Below are positions 1 through 9,264 of a stretch of DNA of 64,000 nt, in pieces (positions within the stretch are counted from its first letter, which is position 1; every line of letters begins with the position of its first letter). Made by a program: the position numbers and the translations under genes. The DNA lies in the NCBI GenBank assembly GCA_963773945.1, contig CAVZDD010000005.1, forward strand, positions 620,001-684,000, written 5' to 3'. Source of the stretch: JAKIWV01 sp963773945 (GTDB lineage Archaea > Thermoplasmatota > Thermoplasmata > Lutacidiplasmatales > UBA184). A model generated the notes under the pieces. That model searched no databases, was not told the origin of the DNA, and saw only the letters and a list, made by a program, of their open reading frames with translations.

Positions 1-1248
1 GCCGGCCCGCCGGCGGTCGGCGTGATCCTCGCGTGGATGAGCGTCTCGTCCTACGGACTGACCACGGTCCACCACGCGGCCTTCGCGGCGTGGGCTCTCG
101 CCGTGCTGGGGATCTCGGCGACCGGCCCGACGCTGGTAATGGCATTCTTCTCGGGAACGTTGGCCGACCGAATGAATCGGCGGACCCTGCTCCGGGTCTC
201 CAACGCGCTGGGCCTCTTCGCCATCGTTCTTCTGGCCGCCGTGTTCTACGTCTTTCCGACGTTTCACGTCGCCCTCCTGGGCCCGGCCGGCTTCTACGTG
301 CCGGCCTGGTTTCTCTGGGTGTTGCCCCCGTGGGCGCTCGTGGCCGTTGCCTCGGCCCTTTCCCGGCCCACCTTGAATTCCGCCATTCCCCAAGTGGTTC
401 CGAGGGAATCTCTCGGGCATGCCAACGGGCTGATCCTCTCGGTGAGCCTCGTCGTCTCCGGGGTCGGGACGCTCTCCGTGGGATTCCTGCTCGGGCATTG
501 GGGACCGGTGCTCACGCTTCTAATCCCGCTGGGATTCTTCGAGATCGCCGCGATTGCCCTTGCCGCGCTGGAGAGTGATGTCACCGGGAGCCGAAAGGGC
601 GCCCAGCGGTCGTTCGTCGGTGACATGACCGAGGGGCTGCGGTACGTCGGGCGCCGTACGGGACTCCTGGAGATCACCCTCGCCTCGCTCGGGGTCAATT
701 TCTTTGCGGCGATCGCCGCGGTCGAGATTCCGCTCTACGTGGACGACTGGCTGCTGCAGGGCGCGGTGCTCCTGGGCGCGCTGACGTTCGTCGCGAGTCT
801 CGGCACCGCGGTCGGCTCCTCCGCCGTGAACGCGATCAAGTACGACCGCTCGCCGGGTGGCTACCTCGCGCTCTTCGTCGTCCTCACCGGACTCAGTCTC
901 GTCGTCCTGCCGTTCACCCATTCACCGTACGTTGCGCTGGGCGTGATGGCGAGCTTCGGATTCTTCATCGGGATGTTGACGACGATCTATCTGGTCGTGA
1001 TCCAGCGGTCCGTCCCCAACGAGCTCCTGGGCCGAGTATTCGCCGCCGACGAAGTCGGCAGCTTTGCGTTGATCCCCGTGGGTCAATCGGTCGGGGGCGC
1101 TCTTACGGCGCTCAAAGGAATCGCCTTCACGTACTGGGCGACGGGAGCCGGCATCGCAGTCCTCGGCGGGATCATGGTCGGTCTCAAGGACCTTCGGAAA
1201 TTCGCCGCCGGAAAGGACCACTTCCCAAGCGACGGGCGGCCGACGTAG
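1..1248 (+). CDS. MFS transporter, 5' partial
   Basis: Major facilitator superfamily efflux-type membrane transporter of the MFS_3 kind (resembling EntS/macrolide exporters). About ten to twelve hydrophobic segments are visible. The loop between helices 2 and 3 carries the MFS signature GTLADRMNRRTLL, and a similar short basic loop precedes the second half. The frame is open back to base 1 and the first in-frame GTG (position 22) falls inside helix 1, so the true start probably lies before the window. Substrate cannot be told from sequence. It ends with a hydrophilic tail and is followed by a convergent gene pair on the other strand. Confidence 0.85.
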   Translation, partial: AGPPAVGVILAWMSVSSYGLTTVHHAAFAAWALAVLGISATGPTLVMAFFSGTLADRMNRRTLLRVSNALGLFAIVLLAAVFYVFPTFHVALLGPAGFYVPAWFLWVLPPWALVAVASALSRPTLNSAIPQVVPRESLGHANGLILSVSLVVSGVGTLSVGFLLGHWGPVLTLLIPLGFFEIAAIALAALESDVTGSRKGAQRSFVGDMTEGLRYVGRRTGLLEITLASLGVNFFAAIAAVEIPLYVDDWLLQGAVLLGALTFVASLGTAVGSSAVNAIKYDRSPGGYLALFVVLTGLSLVVLPFTHSPYVALGVMASFGFFIGMLTTIYLVVIQRSVPNELLGRVFAADEVGSFALIPVGQSVGGALTALKGIAFTYWATGAGIAVLGGIMVGLKDLRKFAAGKDHFPSDGRPT

Positions 1249-1301
1249 CCCGTCGCCCTAACATTCGCTTGCCGGCGGACGCTGGCCCTGGGTCGGTGTT
1301 C

Positions 1302-1727
1302 TCACGTGGGGGGGAGACTATCAGCACGGCGTTGAAACTCCTCCGCGAACGCCCGAAGCCCGGCGGCGGTTTCGGTCGACCGGGGCCGGATTCGAACCTC
1401 GAGATGGCCCCCGGACATCCTCGGCAACGTCTCTGTGGACGGACGGCCTGGATCGCCTTGCATTCCGCCTTCCGGTCGGATGAGGACATCGGATGCCTTG
1501 GGGCCCAGCACAATGAACAGGTGGCCCCAGTGCTCTGCGCCTCCCCCGGGCTGGCGTCGCAGTACGGCCATCTTCCACACGCGCGCGGAAGGCCCCCCGG
1601 CGGTGGGCCCACTCTCCCACGCCGGTCCGGTGTAGACGCCTTTGAAGGCAGGTTGGCCCGCCGTCTCCTCGGAAACCCTTGCCCAAAGCGCGCCCCAGTC
1701 GGCCGGTGTTCGGGCTGGAACGCCCAT
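1302..1727 (-). CDS. conserved-looking hypothetical protein coupled to EamA transporter
   Basis: 141-residue soluble protein starting at an ATG that shares its A with the TGA of the upstream EamA gene (TGATG), so translation is probably coupled. An in-frame extension upstream exists but would run inside the transporter gene. The sequence has a tryptophan-rich N-terminus (TPADWGALWARV) and alternating strand-like segments such as HLFIVLGPKASDVLI, suggesting a small alpha/beta fold. I do not recognise the family. The operon with a DMT transporter is the only functional hint. Confidence 0.6.
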   Translation of the reverse strand: MGVPARTPADWGALWARVSEETAGQPAFKGVYTGPAWESGPTAGGPSARVWKMAVLRRQPGGGAEHWGHLFIVLGPKASDVLIRPEGGMQGDPGRPSTETLPRMSGGHLEVRIRPRSTETAAGLRAFAEEFQRRADSLPPT

Positions 1728-2590
1728 CAGATTCCCGACGCCAGCGTGATGATGCCGGCGAAGATCGCGGCGGCTCCGACCCACTGAATCAGGCTGAGAC
1801 GTTCCTTCAGCAGCAGTACGGCCCAGCCGACGGTCACGGCGCTGAACAAGCCGCTGACGGTACCGAGGACGGCGAGCGAGTGGCCCGTCACAAGGCCTAG
1901 GTTGTACGCCACGAGTGCGAGGCTGTCGAGGGTGCCGATTGTGACCGCCGCCCAGGCCAGCCCCTTCCGGGGCAGGTGCAGGGCCCCCCGATTGGCGGCG
2001 ATCAGCACCACCGGGGCAAGACTAACCAAGCGAACGATCGCGGCGCTCGTGATCGGCGGGATCGGACCGACGACGACCTTGAGCCCAAAGTAGAACACTC
2101 CGTACCCAAAAAACGCGACGACGGCAGAGATGATGCCGAGCCGGTAGTCCTTGGCGCGAGAAACCTCCCCGATGGTTACCCGCGTGATGAGTACCACGCC
2201 CACCAAGGTGAGGGCGATCCCGACGACCTCTGACACGGTCAACGCTTCATGCAGGACCACGACGGCGAGCAGAACGATCAGCGCCGGATACGCGCTTGCG
2301 ACCGGCGAAACGACCGAGAGGGTTCCGAACTCAAACGCCCGGTAGAGGAAGAATGAGGCTGCCACGTTGAAGGCGGAAAGTCCTAGGAGCAGAAGTAACG
2401 GGTTCAACGGGAGCGAGGCGACGTGCTCGGGGACGAGCGCGAGCACCACCAGGAGGGGGACTCCGACCATCTCGAGGTACCAGTACGTCTCGACGAATCC
2501 GACCTTGTCCGTCGTCCGCTTGGCGACGTAATCCGCCGTGCCATACCCGAACGCGGTGGCGAGACCAAATCCGATATCACGCAACGACAT
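1727..2590 (-). CDS. EamA/DMT-family transporter
   Basis: 287-residue drug/metabolite transporter with ten predicted membrane helices arranged as two EamA repeats of five. The first repeat begins at about residue 5 (GFGLATAFGYGTADYVAKR), the second at about residue 150. The length is typical for the family, whose members export or import amino acids, sugars or other metabolites; substrate is unknown here. It is the first gene of a two-gene unit with the downstream hypothetical protein. Confidence 0.88.
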   Translation of the reverse strand: MSLRDIGFGLATAFGYGTADYVAKRTTDKVGFVETYWYLEMVGVPLLVVLALVPEHVASLPLNPLLLLLGLSAFNVAASFFLYRAFEFGTLSVVSPVASAYPALIVLLAVVVLHEALTVSEVVGIALTLVGVVLITRVTIGEVSRAKDYRLGIISAVVAFFGYGVFYFGLKVVVGPIPPITSAAIVRLVSLAPVVLIAANRGALHLPRKGLAWAAVTIGTLDSLALVAYNLGLVTGHSLAVLGTVSGLFSAVTVGWAVLLLKERLSLIQWVGAAAIFAGIITLASGI

Positions 2591-2660
2591 GAGGGAGAGA
2601 CCGACCTCGGGTCAGGGCCGCGTCCCCTTCGAGGGTAATGAGCTCTGTCCTAAGGACTAG

Positions 2661-4160
2661 TTACGGGAAGAGGCCGGCGGTCCTGACGCCCGTGTAACGT
2701 TCGATCGCGACGAGAAATTCGACTGAAGTTGGCACCCCAATCTTCGCGGTGAGGCTGCCTCCTTTAACGACGGGGACCGAGGTGACTTTCGAGGGGCTGG
2801 AAGAGAACTCGATCGTGAAATTCGCGTTGGCGCCGGAGATCGTGAAATATCCTTGCGAGGGACTCGGGGTGTACCCCACTTCCGGGGGAACGGTGAATCC
2901 GTACGTCCCGTTCGTGAGGGTGAACCCGATTGTGGAGCTGTCCGTGCCTCCGCTCTGAGAGAGATTTCCATTCACGCTGATGTTCACGTACCAATTCGTG
3001 TTTCCCGGTAGCCCGGATTCCGTGAAGAAGGCGGTGTATTGGTCCATGGAGAAGACGAAGGTGACCGAGACGGATGCCCCCGTTCCTTCAATCCGGGCCG
3101 TACCGTTGTCGGGCACGGCGTAATAGAGCGCGTCCCCGGCAGTGGTGGGCACGATGAAGTAGGGGTACGTCCCGTTCGATAACAAGAACGTCAGCGATGA
3201 ATTACTGGTCGGAACGTCACTGAAGTCCAGGTCGACGTACCATCCTGTCCCTGGCGGCAGTCCGGTCTCGGTGAACGTCAGGGGGTACTCTGGCGCGGGG
3301 GTGAACACAATGACTACCGTGACGTTGACACCGGCGAGGGTAACTGTGCCGTTAGCCGGGGTCGGGAGATACCCCGGCTCCGGGGTGACCGTGAATGGAT
3401 AGGTCCCGTTGGAGAATTGGTATTCGTCGATGTTGCCCCACTCCAGACTGTACTCCCCCCCAATACTGACGGACCAGGGGGAGTTTGTCGGGAGAGTGTT
3501 CTGATAGAAGGTCACTGTGAACAGGGGGGCCGGCGGATGGCTGAAGATCACGGGAATGTTGAGTGGCGTTCCCGACACATTGACCGTTCCGCCGGACGGC
3601 ATCGGGGTCGAATTCGACGCGACGGTGCTGACCGTGAAAGAATATGTTCCATCCGGAACGTCGAACACGACGGTGGTGGCGGAAGAGTTCTGCCAGGTCC
3701 CGCCAAGGGAGACCGACCACGCGGCGCCGGGCTCCAGCCCGTCTTCCAGGAACGTGACTGAGTACGTGCTCGGAGAAGTCGGCGCGAAGGAAATTTGTTG
3801 ATCCACCGCCGCACTGGAGACCACGATGGTTCCCGATGCAGGGGAGGACTGATATCCCGACTCGGAGCCAAGGGTGTAGGCGAAGGTCCCAGTTTCCTCA
3901 TCGAAAATAACCGTCGAGCCGGTCGAGGTGACGGTCTTACCGGCCAGGGTGACCGACCAGTTTGTGACCCCGCGCAAGCCGGTCTCAGTAAACGTGACTT
4001 GATACGTGGGGGCGGGAGAGACCGCAGGGTGCCTGGCGGAAGAGGCTACCATAACGACCGGAACGATCAAAACGAATGCCACCGCGAGGGCGACCCAAAG
4101 CGCCCGGCTCGAGCGTCGGCCCCCGGTGTTGGAGGGTGGAAGAGGTCCCGCAATGCCCAT
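2661..4160 (-). CDS. membrane-anchored surface protein with five repeats of about 85 residues
   Basis: Cell-surface protein. An N-terminal basic stretch is followed by one hydrophobic segment (about residues 20-40) that would be a signal anchor. Five beta-rich repeats follow, each opening with a variant of TFTETGLPPGTxWxV and continuing with G-T-Y-x-F motifs (FTLTNGTYGFTV). N-x-S/T sequons are abundant, fitting archaeal N-glycosylation. Repeats of this type are common in Thermoplasmata surface proteins. I chose the ATG at 4160, preceded by a GGAGG-like sequence, over an in-frame TTG at 4202. The last 45 residues after the repeats have no clear second membrane segment, so the protein is probably held only at its N-terminus. 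Confidence 0.8.
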   Translation of the reverse strand: MGIAGPLPPSNTGGRRSSRALWVALAVAFVLIVPVVMVASSARHPAVSPAPTYQVTFTETGLRGVTNWSVTLAGKTVTSTGSTVIFDEETGTFAYTLGSESGYQSSPASGTIVVSSAAVDQQISFAPTSPSTYSVTFLEDGLEPGAAWSVSLGGTWQNSSATTVVFDVPDGTYSFTVSTVASNSTPMPSGGTVNVSGTPLNIPVIFSHPPAPLFTVTFYQNTLPTNSPWSVSIGGEYSLEWGNIDEYQFSNGTYPFTVTPEPGYLPTPANGTVTLAGVNVTVVIVFTPAPEYPLTFTETGLPPGTGWYVDLDFSDVPTSNSSLTFLLSNGTYPYFIVPTTAGDALYYAVPDNGTARIEGTGASVSVTFVFSMDQYTAFFTESGLPGNTNWYVNISVNGNLSQSGGTDSSTIGFTLTNGTYGFTVPPEVGYTPSPSQGYFTISGANANFTIEFSSSPSKVTSVPVVKGGSLTAKIGVPTSVEFLVAIERYTGVRTAGLFP

Positions 4161-4364
4161 CTGAGTCCGCCTCCCGAGCCGGTTCCACGAAGGGCCCTCC
4201 AATCAACGCAAGGGCATCGCTTCGGATGAAGCTGCTGTACTTCCGTTGGGGGGTCCCAGAAATCGAAGATCCGGAGCGGGAGTAACGGCAACCCGTCGAA
4301 CCCCCGCAACCGCTTTTGGTCGTCGAGCTCAAGAACTTCTGGCGCCCCCTCGGAGCAGGTTCCC

Positions 4365-5300
4365 ATGCAACTGGTCCGGGTGATTGATTCCCACACGGAA
4401 GGGGAGCCCACCAGGATGGTGGTCACTGGTGGTCCCGAACTCGGTGGGGGTCCGCTCGCCGAACGTCGGGATCGGTTCCGCATAACCTTTGATGGGTTTC
4501 GCCGCGCGGTGGTCAACGAACCTCGGGGCTCGGAGATAGCCATCGGTGCGTTGCTCGTCCCTCCGATTCAGACCACCTCCGTCACGGGCGTGATTTTCTT
4601 CAACAACGTGGGCTACCTCGGGATGTGCGGCCACGGGACGATCGGTGTCGTGGTTTCCTTGGCCCATCTTGGGCGTATCGGACCCGGAAGGCATCTGCTG
4701 GAGACTCCCGTCGGGTCGGTCGATACTGAACTCCGGGAGAACGGGACCGTATCGTTCCAAAACGTGGCCAGTCGCTGTGCACGTCAAGACGTCGCGCTCG
4801 ACGTGCCCGGTTATGGTCGAGTCGTCGGGGATGTGGCGTGGGGCGGCAACTGGTTCTTCCTCCTCGAAGAGGCACCGTGCGAGGTGAGCCGGGGCAACTT
4901 GCTCCCGCTCACCGAGTTCACGAAGGCGGTCCAGAACGCCGTAACTCGCGCCGGTTTGACCGGTGAAAACGGCGGGGTCATCGATCACATTGAGGTCTCG
5001 GGTCCCACGGACTCGGGCGCCGACAGTCGCAACTTCGTTCTTTGTCCCGGGGGTATGTATGACCGTTCCCCCTGCGGCACGGGGACCAGTGCGAAGCTCG
5101 CCACGCTGGTCTCCCGTGGAAAAATACGCCCCGGTCAGTTGTGGCGCCAGGAAGGCATCTTGGGCGGAGTCTTCGAGGGCAGCGTAGAAATCCAGGGGTC
5201 GGCGGTCATCCCGACGATCACGGGTCATGCCTACGTCACGGCCGACGCGGAACTCCTTCTCGATGACCACGATCCATTTCGTTACGGGTTCCCACCGTGA
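4365..5300 (+). CDS. proline racemase-family enzyme, likely 4-hydroxyproline 2-epimerase
   Basis: 311-residue proline racemase superfamily protein. Both catalytic cysteines are present: the first in GMCGHGTIGV (about residue 87) and the second in SPCGTGTSAK (about residue 236). Having Cys at both sites fits proline racemase or 4-hydroxyproline epimerase rather than trans-3-hydroxyproline dehydratase. It opens an operon whose other products match D-hydroxyproline oxidation, so epimerisation of trans-4-L-hydroxyproline to cis-4-D-hydroxyproline is the best assignment. The stop overlaps the GTG start of the next gene. Substrate choice is inference from context. Confidence 0.85.
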   Translation: MQLVRVIDSHTEGEPTRMVVTGGPELGGGPLAERRDRFRITFDGFRRAVVNEPRGSEIAIGALLVPPIQTTSVTGVIFFNNVGYLGMCGHGTIGVVVSLAHLGRIGPGRHLLETPVGSVDTELRENGTVSFQNVASRCARQDVALDVPGYGRVVGDVAWGGNWFFLLEEAPCEVSRGNLLPLTEFTKAVQNAVTRAGLTGENGGVIDHIEVSGPTDSGADSRNFVLCPGGMYDRSPCGTGTSAKLATLVSRGKIRPGQLWRQEGILGGVFEGSVEIQGSAVIPTITGHAYVTADAELLLDDHDPFRYGFPP

Positions 5301-6426
5301 CGGCCTCGACCTACGACGTCGCGATTGTCGGGGCGGGGATCATCGGAGCGAGTTGTGCCTGGGAATGCGCCCAGGCGGGAATGAAAGTGGCGCTGGTCGA
5401 GGCGGGACTGCCGGGCGGCGGCGCCACGGCGGCGAACATGGGACAGCTGGTCGTCGAGGATGGACCCGACCCCGTGTTTGAACTGACTCGGTACTCTGTC
5501 CGGCGCTGGTACGCCCTGCGACCGGACCTGCCTTCGAATGCGGAGTTCGACCCGGTGGGCTCGATCCGGATCGCTTCCGACGAGGCTGAGATGCAGACGC
5601 TCGAGCGGCAAGTACGTTCCTATCGGCAGCGAGGGATGGCCGCCACGTTGTTGGACGGCACGGCGCTGGCGCAGCTCGAACCGAACTTGCGTCCCGGCCT
5701 TGCCGGAGGGCTCTTCACGCCAGAGGACGCGGTCATCTATCCACCCCCCGCCTGCCGATTTCTCATCGAACGCGCACGAGCGTTGGGCGCAGACCTCTGG
5801 GCAGCGCGACCGGCGGTGCAGATCGTTCCCGGAGGCGTCCGCTTGGCGGATGGTGCGACCGTGCATTCGAAAAAGATTGTGAACGCCGCGGGGACTGGGT
5901 CCCCTGTGTTGTCGCCCGGCGTCCCGGTACGTCCTCGCAAGGGCCAACTCGCCATCACCGACCGGTACCCCGGCTGGGTCCATCACCAGCTCGTCGAGAC
6001 CGGGTACTCCGAGCGCGCCATGAGCGAGGCCACGGACTCGATCTCGTTCAATCTCCAACCCCGACGGACCGGGCAACTGCTCATCGGTTCCTCGCGCCAG
6101 CTCGGCAATGATGACCCCGCCGTGGATCCGGCGTACCTCCGCTCGATGCTCGGCCGGGCCCAGGAGTACGCGCCCAACCTCCGTCGTCTCTCCGTGATCC
6201 GAACCTGGGCCGGATTTCGGCCGGCCTCGCCGGACCATTTGCCGTTGATTGGCCCCTGGCCCCCCCAGCCCGAGGTCTATCTCGCCACCGGACACGACGG
6301 CCTAGGCATCACCATGGCTCTCGGTACCGCCGGCTGATCGCGGACCAGCTGATCGGGCGCCCCTCGGAGATTCCCATCGAACCCTACCTGCCCTCCCGGT
6401 TGTCGAAGGGAAATCATGGAAGCTGA
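5297..6426 (+). CDS. DadA/HcnC-like FAD amine dehydrogenase subunit (beta), one-base frameshift near its end
   Basis: FAD-dependent amino acid dehydrogenase of the DAO family. The Rossmann motif DVAIVGAGIIGASCAWE lies at the N-terminus and the family C-terminal motif ATGHDGLGITMALG near residue 335. The frame then hits TGA at 6335. In the frame one base away, the normal family ending continues (RLIADQLIGRPSEIPIEPYL) to a TGA at 6424-6426, overlapping the next gene. One base appears to be missing around 6329-6331. GTG start at 5297, overlapping the epimerase stop. With the next two genes it resembles the HcnABC-type three-subunit D-hydroxyproline dehydrogenase, this being the substrate-oxidising subunit. 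Confidence 0.85.
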
Positions 6427-6667
6427 CCGCGTCCGGATCTTCGTCGACGGGACTCCGGTCGATGTTCCGCGGGGAACCACCGTCGCGGCGGCACTCCTTC
6501 GATTGGGAACGGTACGTTTCCGAGAGTCCATCTCTGGCGAACCGCGCGGCCCGCTCTGCGCGATGGGAATCTGCTTCGAGTGTGTTGTGACCGTCAACCG
6601 TCGGCCAGCGGTACGAAGCTGCCTCCTCGAATGCGCGGAGGGTATGGAGGTGGACACCCACGGTTGA
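6416..6667 (+). CDS. [2Fe-2S] ferredoxin-like small subunit of dehydrogenase (HcnA-like)
   Basis: 83-residue protein with the 2Fe-2S ferredoxin-like fold of HcnA/SoxA-type small subunits. Cysteines occur as CAMGICFEC and later SCLLEC, with an N-terminal strand RIFVDGTPVDVPRGTTVAAAL. The fold normally carries an electron-transfer cluster within the alpha-beta-gamma dehydrogenase complex. The start overlaps the end of the frame-corrected DadA-like gene, and the FAD subunit gene follows at once, so the three are one translational unit. Confidence 0.82.
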   Translation: MEADRVRIFVDGTPVDVPRGTTVAAALLRLGTVRFRESISGEPRGPLCAMGICFECVVTVNRRPAVRSCLLECAEGMEVDTHG

Positions 6668-6692
6668 GTTCCCCTCGGCGGTCGATGTCGCG

Positions 6693-7949
6693 GTGGTCGG
6701 CGGAGGGCCCGCCGGGATCGCGGCGGCCGGCGCCGCGGCCGAGAGCGGCTGCACGGTCCTTGTGATCGACCGTCGGCCAAAGCTCGGCGGCAACGTGTGG
6801 TACCCGGTCGCCGGGGTCCCGGCCCATCCAGACGCCGTTTCGAGCCTCCGTCGCCTCGACCGGCCCAACGTGCGGGTCCTGACCGGGGTCGAAGTGTTGG
6901 ATCATCCGGCTCCCTCGACCCTGCTGATCGGTTCGGGTGAGGCGGCGCAACAGGTGAGCTACGGTCAACTGGTGCTCGCGACTGGCGCGCGCGAGCGCTT
7001 CCTACCGTTTCCGGGGTGGACACTTCCGAATGTCACGGGCGCCGGTGCGCTTCAGTTGTTGGCCAAGGCGGGAGTCGAGGTGAAAGGTCGCTCGGTCATC
7101 GTCGCCGGATCGGGACCGCTCCTGCTCGCGGCAGCCGCTTTGCTACGCGCCCAGGGGGCCGAAATCCGCCTGGTGGCGGAGCAAGCCCCCCGGGGTCGCG
7201 TGTGGTGGCTCGCGGCCGGCCTCTGGAGGGACGGAGCGCGTCTTCGACAGGCCCTCGACCTCTGGAGGCAGTTGCGCGGCGTTCCCTATCGCACCAGTTG
7301 CTGGCCGGTCCGCGCCGAGGGCGACGGTCGAGTGGAACGAGTTGGCCTCCGCCAAGGCGGCCGGGAATGGACCGAGAGCTGCGACCTCTTGGCCTGCGGG
7401 TTCTTTCTGGAACCCAACACCGAACTGGCGACCCTCATCGGCTGTCGCTTGGAGCGCGGCTTCGTGACCGTGGACGAGTTCCAGAGCACCTCGGTGCCCC
7501 ACACTTTCTGCGCCGGAGAGCCTGTCGGCATCGGAGGGTTGGAGCTGGCCCGGGTCGAAGGCGAGATCGCCGGGTTGGCGGCGACGCGGCAGCAGGGGAG
7601 GGCCAGAAATCTGTTCTCTGAACGCCGGCGCCTCGCCCGGTTTCGTCCTGCCTTGAACCGGGCGTTCGACCTTGATCCGCGGCTCCGGGAGATGGTAACC
7701 CCCTCGACCGTCGTCTGCCGGTGCGAGGACGTACCGGCCGCCCGCCTCACGTCCTTTGGCTCGGGACGCGAGGCCCGCCTCCAGACTCGGTGTGGCATGG
7801 GCCGTTGCCAGGGCCGGGTTTGCGGACCCGCCGCCGAGTTCTTATGGGGTTGGAACCCTCGCGGGGTCCGGCCCCCGATCGTGCCTGCCACCGTGGGACA
7901 GCTCACCCTCACGGCCGGGCCGGAAGGCGCCGGAGCGACGGTTCCTTAG
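6693..7949 (+). CDS. FAD/NAD(P)-binding subunit with BFD-like [2Fe-2S] C-terminus (HcnB-like, alpha)
   Basis: 418 residues as started here. FAD-binding motif VVGGGPAGIAAAGAAAESG at the very N-terminus; a second dinucleotide motif SVIVAGSGPLLLAAAALLRA near residue 135; and a C-terminal BFD-like cluster domain with Cys in VVCRCEDVP, TRCGMGRCQGRVCG. This is the HcnB/OoxA-type alpha subunit. The GTG at 6693 cuts off the first strand, which is encoded in frame just upstream (VDVAVV) with no ATG/GTG/TTG available; an ACG codon stands at 6660. Partner of the two preceding genes in the proposed D-hydroxyproline dehydrogenase. Confidence 0.85.
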   Translation: MVGGGPAGIAAAGAAAESGCTVLVIDRRPKLGGNVWYPVAGVPAHPDAVSSLRRLDRPNVRVLTGVEVLDHPAPSTLLIGSGEAAQQVSYGQLVLATGARERFLPFPGWTLPNVTGAGALQLLAKAGVEVKGRSVIVAGSGPLLLAAAALLRAQGAEIRLVAEQAPRGRVWWLAAGLWRDGARLRQALDLWRQLRGVPYRTSCWPVRAEGDGRVERVGLRQGGREWTESCDLLACGFFLEPNTELATLIGCRLERGFVTVDEFQSTSVPHTFCAGEPVGIGGLELARVEGEIAGLAATRQQGRARNLFSERRRLARFRPALNRAFDLDPRLREMVTPSTVVCRCEDVPAARLTSFGSGREARLQTRCGMGRCQGRVCGPAAEFLWGWNPRGVRPPIVPATVGQLTLTAGPEGAGATVP

Positions 7950-7957
7950 AGGTCGTC

Positions 7958-8863
7958 ATGGATTGGTTCGGAGTCCAGCCGGCGATCACCACGCCCTTCA
8001 CGGCCGACCTGCGCGTCGACCACGCGGCGATCGCCGTACACTGCCGATGGTTGGCCGACCGCGGATGCACGGCGGTCGTGGCCCTGGGGTCCCTCGGTGA
8101 GGGTGGCACGCTGGACCGGGCCGAAAAGCTGGAGACGATTACCAGCTGCGTTCAGGCACTCGCGGGTCGGATCCCGGTGGTCGCGGCGGTCGCCGCGCTC
8201 CGGACGTCCGAGGCGGTCACCCTGGCCCGCGACGCCGCGACCGCTGGCGCCGCCGGGTTGATGGTCCTTCCTCCGTACGTCTACCGGGGGGACTGGCGAG
8301 AGACCCGCGAGCACTTCGGAGCGGTTTTCCGGGCCACGAGCCTTCCCTGCATGCTGTACAACAATCCCATCGCGTACGGGACCGATGTCCTTCCCGGACA
8401 GCTGTTGGAGCTCGTCACCGAGCATCCGACCCTCCGGGCAGTCAAGGAGTCCAGCACCGACGTCCGGCGGGTCACCGCGATCCGGGCTCTTCTGGGGGAG
8501 CGCCTCGCGATATCCGTAGGGGTGGACGATGAGATCCTCGAAGGGATCGACGCGGGGGCGACCAGCTGGGTCGCGGGTCTGGCGAACGCGTTTCCGGCGG
8601 AGTCGGTCGAGCTGTTCCAACGGGCCACGACCGGGCCCCGCGAGGGTGCGTTCGAGCTCTACCGCTGGTTTCTTCCCCTGTTACGAATGGATACGTCGCC
8701 CAAGTTTGTCCAGTTGATCAAGCTCCTGCAGGCGGAAACCGGTCACGGGAGCGCCCGAGTCCGTCCCCCTCGGCTCGAGGTGGAGGGGGAGGAGCGTGCC
8801 CATGCGTTGGAGACCCTCCAGGTAGCGCTCCGAACCCGGCCGGCGGGGCTGCGTCCCTCCTAG
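7958..8863 (+). CDS. DapA-family lyase, likely pyrroline-4-hydroxy-2-carboxylate deaminase
   Basis: 301-residue dihydrodipicolinate synthase/N-acetylneuraminate lyase family TIM barrel. Visible family landmarks are GSLGEGGTLD (substrate carboxylate loop), the tyrosine in MLYNNPIAYGTD and the Schiff-base lysine in LRAVKESSTD. In hydroxyproline operons the DapA homologue deaminates 1-pyrroline-4-hydroxy-2-carboxylate to 2-oxoglutarate semialdehyde; that assignment rests on the neighbours. ATG 7958 follows the FAD subunit by eight bases with a GAGG-like sequence. It is the last gene of the operon. Confidence 0.85.
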   Translation: MDWFGVQPAITTPFTADLRVDHAAIAVHCRWLADRGCTAVVALGSLGEGGTLDRAEKLETITSCVQALAGRIPVVAAVAALRTSEAVTLARDAATAGAAGLMVLPPYVYRGDWRETREHFGAVFRATSLPCMLYNNPIAYGTDVLPGQLLELVTEHPTLRAVKESSTDVRRVTAIRALLGERLAISVGVDDEILEGIDAGATSWVAGLANAFPAESVELFQRATTGPREGAFELYRWFLPLLRMDTSPKFVQLIKLLQAETGHGSARVRPPRLEVEGEERAHALETLQVALRTRPAGLRPS

Positions 8864-8952
8864 CACTGTCTGGGGCGCTCCGCGGCGTCCAACTCCGGGA
8901 CCCCCTAGTTGGACCTTTCAGTAAGTAGGTCCCCAAGCATGTCTCGATTAGC

Positions 8953-9264
8953 ATGACCGCGTTCCACGAAGACCGGATGGTGGGGCACATCGTCGACGCG
9001 CTGCAGCGACTCGGCGGGATGGCCACCCTCGAGCAGATCGAAGGACAGGTTTCCCGCAGCGGGGCGGTCCAGCTGCCACCGGCGGCGCTCGATCTCGTCG
9101 TCCGTCTCACCCTCCGGGCGAACCAGAACGGCCGCGGCCTCGGCTGCTTCTCCGAAGTGAACCACGGCTCGTTCGGATTGACTTCCTCTCTCCGTCCTTC
9201 CGGGGGCCCCAAACCCACGGAGGACGTGCCGGTCCGTCCGACGCGCCCCACCCCCCCGTTTTAG
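8953..9264 (+). CDS. small winged-helix-like protein
   Basis: 103-residue protein. The first 75 residues look like a compact helical domain (MVGHIVDALQRLGGMATLEQI then LDLVVRLTLRANQNGRG), reminiscent of HB1/ASXL- or winged-helix-type domains; the tail is Pro-rich and disordered. Its stop overlaps the stop of the convergent surface-protein gene by a few bases. I cannot name the family. Confidence 0.6.
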   Translation: MTAFHEDRMVGHIVDALQRLGGMATLEQIEGQVSRSGAVQLPPAALDLVVRLTLRANQNGRGLGCFSEVNHGSFGLTSSLRPSGGPKPTEDVPVRPTRPTPPF

